Below, piece by piece: positions 7,201 through 9,864 of a stretch of 9,864 nucleotides of DNA. This DNA comes from DATBFX01 sp036558305. Lineage in GTDB: Bacteria > Chloroflexota > Chloroflexia > Thermomicrobiales > UBA6265. A program made the position numbers and the translations under genes. The notes under the pieces were generated by a model that was given only the letters and a program-made list of their open reading frames with translations, did not search any database and was not told the DNA's origin. Every line of letters starts with the position of its first letter. The stretch's first letter is position 1. Location of the stretch: positions 1 to 9,864 of the forward strand of contig DATBFX010000568.1 in NCBI GenBank assembly GCA_036558305.1. The letters are read 5' to 3'.

Positions 7201-7526
7201 ACAAGCAGACCCTCGTCGAGGGCCTGGAGACGGTGGCGCGGTTGGCCGCGATGATCGGCGAGTCGCGGCGGGCCGTGACCTTGCTGGCGGCCTGTGCCGC
7301 CGAACGGGAAACCCTTGGCATGCCGGTTCCGCCCAACCAGGTCGCAGAGCAGGAAGAACTCGTCACCGCGTGTCGCGATGCGTTGGGCAACGACGAGTAC
7401 GCCTCGGCCTGGACGGAGGGCACCGGCTGGTCGTGCTCCGAAGCGACCGCATCGGCGATGGATCTTCTGGCGCGCGAGGTGGCCGGCGAAGACGACGGGA
7501 AGATTTCGGGAAGATCGGGGCGATAG
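4260..7526 (+). CDS. SARP/BTAD-STAND-TPR transcriptional regulator (AfsR-like architecture)
   Basis: A 1088-residue cytoplasmic regulator. Residues about 22-120 form an OmpR-like winged helix of the SARP type (RLLGATRLSLGDQPI; RDRVLDLLWPEAAPGAATNA). Residues 125-270 are the bacterial transcriptional activator domain (ALSLYQGDFL; ending ELGVEPAPET). SPLIGRD (293-299) opens a STAND ATPase: Walker A GAGGIGKT (321-328), Walker B MLLVLDNFEQ (391-400), TSRE (423-426), GLPLAIELAA (494-503). About seven TPRs of roughly 40 residues lie at 740-1025. The layout resembles AfsR-type activators, which bind direct repeats and recruit RNA polymerase; the trigger here is unknown. Residues 581-603 are encoded by an inserted palindrome (6000-6068). 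ATG 4260 lacks a clear ribosome site; GTG 4287, with AGAGGAG 13 bases upstream, is an alternative. The C-terminus ends without a second DNA-binding domain. The cupredoxin-like gene follows after 60 bp. Confidence 0.92.
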   Translation: MRQRSAPVVVIEPSAANAPPPLCARLLGATRLSLGDQPIPERAWSGRAARSLLLLLFATPGHRLPRDRVLDLLWPEAAPGAATNALYKAAHALRRTLEPDLRSGRSSAYLSVGAETVGLTPLPGTWVDADEFEELVGRAGTLEPAARRAALAEALSLYQGDFLADEPYADWPVPRREALRHIRESATLVLARLDRDAGTPLASVAALESLLAADPTVEEAHRALMRAYAAAGQRERAVRQYQRCRAALADELGVEPAPETAALGAEIEAMAVAPALSPSIKPAPFFNLPASPSPLIGRDAEVEAVQTLLWRQDVRLVTLTGAGGIGKTRLALEVAAAMREEFPDGVAFVSLAAVRDPALVADTIAQTLDVRDEGGRAVDKRLHVVLAEREMLLVLDNFEQVLPAAPMVAELLAHCHRLKIAATSREPLQLRWEHEFAVRPLLVPNLARLPAPASLSRFGAVALLERELRRARPEFAITADQAAAVAEICVRLDGLPLAIELAAARGRHLAPPALLAQLGNRLAALTGGPRDLPERQRTLRDTIAWSYDLLTADEQTLFRRLAVFAGGFTLEAAEAVTGSNELRASSFELGTTPPKLEARSSKLKTRHLLVSLIEKSLLTEREDGDGAVRFQMLETVREFARERLDESGEADAIDGRQAAWVLAFVEQAEPKLIGSAQAVWLERLGVEHDNVRAALAWATANADAETACRIASALYRFWFIRGHVVEGRRWAEDALALPAPSPRTLARMLDAMGRLLDDTGETERADGFHARALAIWREIGDEAGIAASLTDAGNVARMQSDLERAWRLHEEALASHRVLGDAWGIGRNLNGMAAVATYRGEYDRAADLFAASAEVLADTADEWARATALGNAGSLAHTIGDTARSRRFAEQSLAIRRRLDDAHGIATSLFNLGTTALSDRDGSAAVGFFAEAYERFARLGNTALQAQTALGLAVAALMTGDASTAATYLTEALPAQERAGNKQTLVEGLETVARLAAMIGESRRAVTLLAACAAERETLGMPVPPNQVAEQEELVTACRDALGNDEYASAWTEGTGWSCSEATASAMDLLAREVAGEDDGKISGRSGR
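6000..6068 (+). repeat. In-frame palindromic element of 7-base units inside the SARP-STAND gene
   Basis: Bases 6000-6023 and 6045-6068 are perfect 24-base reverse complements around a 21-base loop. The left arm is GAGCTTC repeated 3.4 times, the right arm CTCGAAG repeated likewise. The total of 69 bases is 23 codons, so the host frame is kept. The left arm reads ELRASSFE and the right arm LEARSSKL. The insert lies between the conserved FAGGFTLEAAEAV and LLVSLIEKSLL blocks, where the related LuxR-type protein has an ordinary DGLARLADHNLI segment. It resembles coding-tolerated palindromes such as the Rickettsia palindromic elements in behaviour, not in sequence. No target-site duplication is obvious. 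Confidence 0.85.
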
Positions 7527-7586
7527 AACGTCGGCGCAGCGGTTGCCAGGTGGGCGACCGGTCAGCACCCCCAAGGAGGGAGCGAC

Positions 7587-8510
7587 ATGCGCCGGAGAAC
7601 GTTCGTCGTTTCGGGTCTCGCCTTGACGATCCTCGGATCGCTCGGCGGGGCGACGGTTCACGCCCAGGAGGCAACGCCCGCCGGGAGTCTGTCGGGCGCC
7701 GGCGCCTCCGAACTCCACATCACCATCACCAACACCGGTTTCGAGTTGAGCGCCTCGGCGGTTCCCGCCGGCCGCGTCCTCCTCACCGTGGAGAACGCCA
7801 CCACCGGCACCGAAGACACCGCCGACGCCGATCTCGTCCTGCCGCCGGACGGTGTCCCACTGTCCGACATCGAGGACTTCTTCGTGGCGGCGGGTTCCAG
7901 CGCCACGCCAGCCGCCGAGGACCAAGCCATCCCCTCCTGGATCTACACGGCGACGTGGGCCGGCGGTCCGATCGTGCCGCCGGGCAAGACGGTGCAGGCG
8001 CTGGTCGATCTCACCCCGGGCACCTGGGGTGTCCTCAACGCCGACTTCGGTGTGCCGCAACAACCGACGACGCTGACGGTGACCGCGGCCACGGGCGGGA
8101 CGCAGGCGACCGAACCGACGGCCGCGGTCGGCGTCTCGCTGCAGGAATACGCCTTCGTCGGACTCGACCAGACCGTCCCGGCCGGTCCGCAAACGTGGAA
8201 GGTCACGAACACCGGCACCCAGCCCCACTTCATGCTGCTGGAGAAAACACCCGCCGACATCACGATGGACCAGATGATGACGATCCTGCAATTGCCCGAG
8301 GACGCGACGCCGCCGGCCGGTTTCCCCTACACCGAGTCCGATTTCGACTTCAGTATCCCCGGTCTCGGCGTCCTCAGTCCCGGCCAGACGAGCTACGTCA
8401 CGCTCGATCTCGCGCCCGGTCGCTACGTCGCCCTCTGCTTCGTGCCCGACAAGGAAACCGGCGCTCCGCACGCCATGATGGGCATGGTCCAGCTCTTCAC
8501 GGTCGCGTAG
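7587..8510 (+). CDS. Exported two-domain cupredoxin-like protein
   Basis: A 307-residue exported protein. The signal peptide (MRRRTFVVSGLALTILGSLG) has arginines before a hydrophobic stretch and could use Tat or Sec; cleavage is likely at VHA|QEATP (26/27). Two cupredoxin-like beta-sandwiches follow. The first (about 43-167: HITITNTGFELS, VPAGRVLLTVEN, DLTPGTWGVL) lacks Cys and a ligand His. The second (about 183-307) shows a possible type 1 copper set: His214 in QPHFMLLEK, Cys284 in YVALCFVPD, His295 and Met297, 298 or 300 in PHAMMGM. Copper binding and electron transfer are plausible but unproven, because the Cys-to-His loop has 10 intervening residues, longer than in plastocyanin. AAGGAGG lies 7 bases before the ATG. 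The gene begins 60 bp after the SARP-STAND gene with no terminator visible, so co-transcription is possible. The next secreted gene is 63 bp downstream. Confidence 0.86.
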   Translation: MRRRTFVVSGLALTILGSLGGATVHAQEATPAGSLSGAGASELHITITNTGFELSASAVPAGRVLLTVENATTGTEDTADADLVLPPDGVPLSDIEDFFVAAGSSATPAAEDQAIPSWIYTATWAGGPIVPPGKTVQALVDLTPGTWGVLNADFGVPQQPTTLTVTAATGGTQATEPTAAVGVSLQEYAFVGLDQTVPAGPQTWKVTNTGTQPHFMLLEKTPADITMDQMMTILQLPEDATPPAGFPYTESDFDFSIPGLGVLSPGQTSYVTLDLAPGRYVALCFVPDKETGAPHAMMGMVQLFTVA

Positions 8511-8573
8511 ATCGCCGCCGGGTTCTGACCTCGTTCTTTCGTCCGTCCGCTTTGATCCGACAGGAGTTGCGCG

Positions 8574-9551
8574 ATGCGTCCCCAGGCGCTCCGGTTGAGT
8601 CTGGTTGTCCTCTTCCTCCTCGGTCTGGCTCTCCCCGCCTCGGCGCGGGCGCAGGATCTCTCCACCAACGAACCCCTCCGCGCCGCCACACCGGCATCGA
8701 CCGATCCGCTGGCGGCGCGGTTCGGGGGAACCCGCACCAGTTTCGAGCAGACCTACGGCGAACCCGCCAAAGCCGACGCGGGCGACTACCCGCGCGGCGA
8801 CGACTACCGCATCGACGGCTACAAGCGCGTCAGCGCCTTTTACGATGCCAACCGCATCGTCCACCTGACCCTGACCGCGCCGACGAGCGACTTCTGGACC
8901 ACCGCCCAGGCGGACGACGCCGTCGCCGCCTTCCTGCCGACCGATGCCAAACTCGGCAAACCGGTTAAGACGGCCGACGAGGAACCGCTGATTCACGCGA
9001 CCAGCAAGACGTTGGCGAAGCAGGTCGACCAGGACGCCTACGACACCTACAAGGCGAAGGGCAAGCCGGGCGATCTCTCGATCACCTACCAGCTCGACAA
9101 GCGCAAGCGGGTGAAGGCAATCGACGTCGAACTCGGTCGCGTCGCCTCCTCGTCCCAGAACGACGCAAACGCCGAAAAGATCTACCTCAAAGCGCTCCGC
9201 CAGCAATACGATACCCTGACGGCGAGCATGGGCCAGTTCGACCAAACCCTCCAAGGAATGAACAACGGCACCATCGACAACCAAACCGCCGTCCAAACGC
9301 TGTTCGGCATTTGGGTTACCTGGCGCCAGGCCGACGCCGACGCGAAGGGACTCAAACCGCCGGCCAGCCAGCAAGACACCCAGAACCTCTACGTGCAACT
9401 GACCGGTTTGCTCGCGGGCGCGGCCGACGACTTCCAGAACGGTCTGCTCAACGGCGACAACTCCCTCCTCCAATCCGGCAACGACAAGTACAAGCAGGCG
9501 GTCATCCTCGTCGTCCTCGTCGGCAGCACGCTCTCGGCGGCGGGGGTGTGA
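8574..9551 (+). CDS. Secreted protein of unknown function with C-terminal helical domain
   Basis: I do not recognise a named family for this 325-residue protein. It has a clear Sec signal peptide (LSLVVLFLLGLALPASARA, cleavage before Gln27). A mixed alpha/beta region covers about 40-185 (FGGTRTSFEQTYGEP; YDANRIVHLTLTAP; ITYQLDKRKRVKAIDVELG). A helical region at 192-312 has the pattern of secreted four-helix domains (a W in the middle, LKPPASQQDTQNLY, then GLLNGDNSLLQSGNDKY). It ends in a hydrophobic tail, AVILVVLVGSTLSAAGV, which could be a buried helix or a membrane contact. There are no Cys residues and no catalytic motif is evident. AGGAG lies 7 bases before the ATG. It may be co-transcribed with the cupredoxin-like gene 63 bp upstream. 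The last base of the stop codon is the first base of a palindromic repeat. Confidence 0.82.
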   Translation: MRPQALRLSLVVLFLLGLALPASARAQDLSTNEPLRAATPASTDPLAARFGGTRTSFEQTYGEPAKADAGDYPRGDDYRIDGYKRVSAFYDANRIVHLTLTAPTSDFWTTAQADDAVAAFLPTDAKLGKPVKTADEEPLIHATSKTLAKQVDQDAYDTYKAKGKPGDLSITYQLDKRKRVKAIDVELGRVASSSQNDANAEKIYLKALRQQYDTLTASMGQFDQTLQGMNNGTIDNQTAVQTLFGIWVTWRQADADAKGLKPPASQQDTQNLYVQLTGLLAGAADDFQNGLLNGDNSLLQSGNDKYKQAVILVVLVGSTLSAAGV

Positions 9552-9682
9552 GCCCCCACCCCCGGCCCCTCCCCCTACGCAGGGGGAGGGGAGTGGACCG
9601 GCAGCCCGTTGGGAACAAGAATCCACGCGCTCCCCGCGCTCTCCCCTCCCCCTGCGTAGGGGAGGGGCCGGGGGTGGGGGCT
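9551..9682. repeat. Nested palindromic repeat (REP/BIME-like) between two plus-strand genes
   Basis: The left arm (9551-9592, 42 bases) and the right arm (9642-9682, 41 bases) are inverted copies differing by one missing base, around a 49-base spacer. Each arm also folds on itself: CCCCTCCCCCT (9566-9576) pairs with AGGGGGAGGGG (9581-9591) around ACGC, and 9643-9653 pairs with 9658-9667 around GCGT. Two facing hairpin units are the organisation of REP/BIME intergenic elements. The element begins on the last base of the upstream stop codon and ends 11 bases before the next ATG. It fills the whole intergenic space and could act as a terminator or transcript stabiliser on either strand. There is no U-tract. 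Confidence 0.85.
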
Positions 9683-9693
9683 GAACGGCAGAC

Positions 9694-9864
9694 ATGCCAA
9701 ACACCGAACCAACCCAACCTACCCCGCCCCGCCGCGTCCTCATCACCGGCGGCGCCGGCTTCCTCGGCATCAACCTCACCCGGTACCTCCTCGCCCGCGG
9801 CGTCGCCGTCACCTCCCTCGATCTCGCCGACTTCGCCTACCCCGATGTCCGCGACCGCGTCACC
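9694..9864 (+). CDS. NAD-dependent epimerase/dehydratase (extended SDR), N-terminal part (runs off the right edge)
   Basis: The first 57 codons are present. After a short Pro/Thr-rich lead, RRVLITGGAGFLGINLTRYL (residues 14-33) is the Rossmann dinucleotide site of extended short-chain dehydrogenases, with the GxxGxxG glycines in GGAGFLG. VAVTSLDLADF follows, whose Asp after the second strand suits NAD(H) binding to the ribose hydroxyls. Members epimerise, dehydrate or reduce nucleotide sugars, or act on other substrates; the catalytic YxxxK is beyond the edge, so the substrate is unknown. There is no good ribosome site before the ATG, and the palindromic repeat occupies the upstream sequence. 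The true start could therefore be one of the following codons nearer RRVLIT, though no ATG or GTG lies between. It is probably unrelated in function to the secreted genes upstream. Confidence 0.85.
   Translation, partial: MPNTEPTQPTPPRRVLITGGAGFLGINLTRYLLARGVAVTSLDLADFAYPDVRDRVT

Noticed and set aside
6347..8968. 873-codon open frame on the plus strand
   Set aside because: It lies out of frame over the 3' half of the SARP-STAND gene and both secreted genes; the composition is mostly Arg and Gly and it has no recognisable domain.
7176..9812. 878-codon open frame on the minus strand across the cupredoxin, secreted protein and repeat
   Set aside because: It crosses two well-supported plus-strand genes, an intergenic gap and the palindrome, and has low-complexity Gly/Arg/Val composition with no signal or motif.

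Overview
The window is very GC-rich, dense with genes and chromosomal in character. Its content suggests a member of the Chloroflexota, most likely the Thermomicrobia and relatives. The reasons are large STAND ATPase regulators joined to LuxR or SARP heads, a stand-alone 'FTDIEGST' class III cyclase, and Tat/Sec-exported small cupin and cupredoxin proteins whose mature N-termini begin Gln-Asp/Glu. This assignment rests on protein style and is an inference; there is no rRNA or marker gene here.

Layout. Minus strand, read right to left from about 4.1 kb: a STAND ATPase with TPR-like repeats and a C-terminal LuxR helix-turn-helix (4121-1818), a SnoaL/NTF2-like small protein (1643-1263), a Tat-exported cupin (1181-576) closed by a strong hairpin terminator (548-513), then the 5' part of a class III nucleotide cyclase (350 to the left edge). 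Plus strand, diverging from the same control region: a 1088-residue SARP/BTAD-STAND-TPR regulator (4260-7526), a secreted two-domain cupredoxin-like protein (7587-8510), a secreted protein of unknown function (8574-9551), a nested palindromic repeat (9551-9682) and the start of an NAD-dependent epimerase/dehydratase (9694 to the right edge).

How it may work together. The two large regulators share the same ATPase and TPR-like core but carry their DNA-binding domains at opposite ends. They start about 140 bp apart, and the minus-strand one has a recognisable TTGACA/17 bp/CATGAT promoter. Each is followed at short distance by genes for small or exported proteins: SnoaL and cupin on one side, cupredoxin and a secreted protein on the other. 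An arrangement of cytoplasmic sensors controlling a small exported set is plausible but inferred.

The most striking non-gene structure is a 69-bp element inside the SARP-STAND gene (6000-6068). It is a perfect 24-bp inverted repeat built from 7-base units around a 21-base loop. By my reading it is free of stop codons in all six frames, and its length keeps the host gene in frame. A second, different palindrome, REP/BIME-like, starts on the last base of the stop codon of the 8574-9551 gene. No tRNA, rRNA, CRISPR array, transposase or phage gene was seen.
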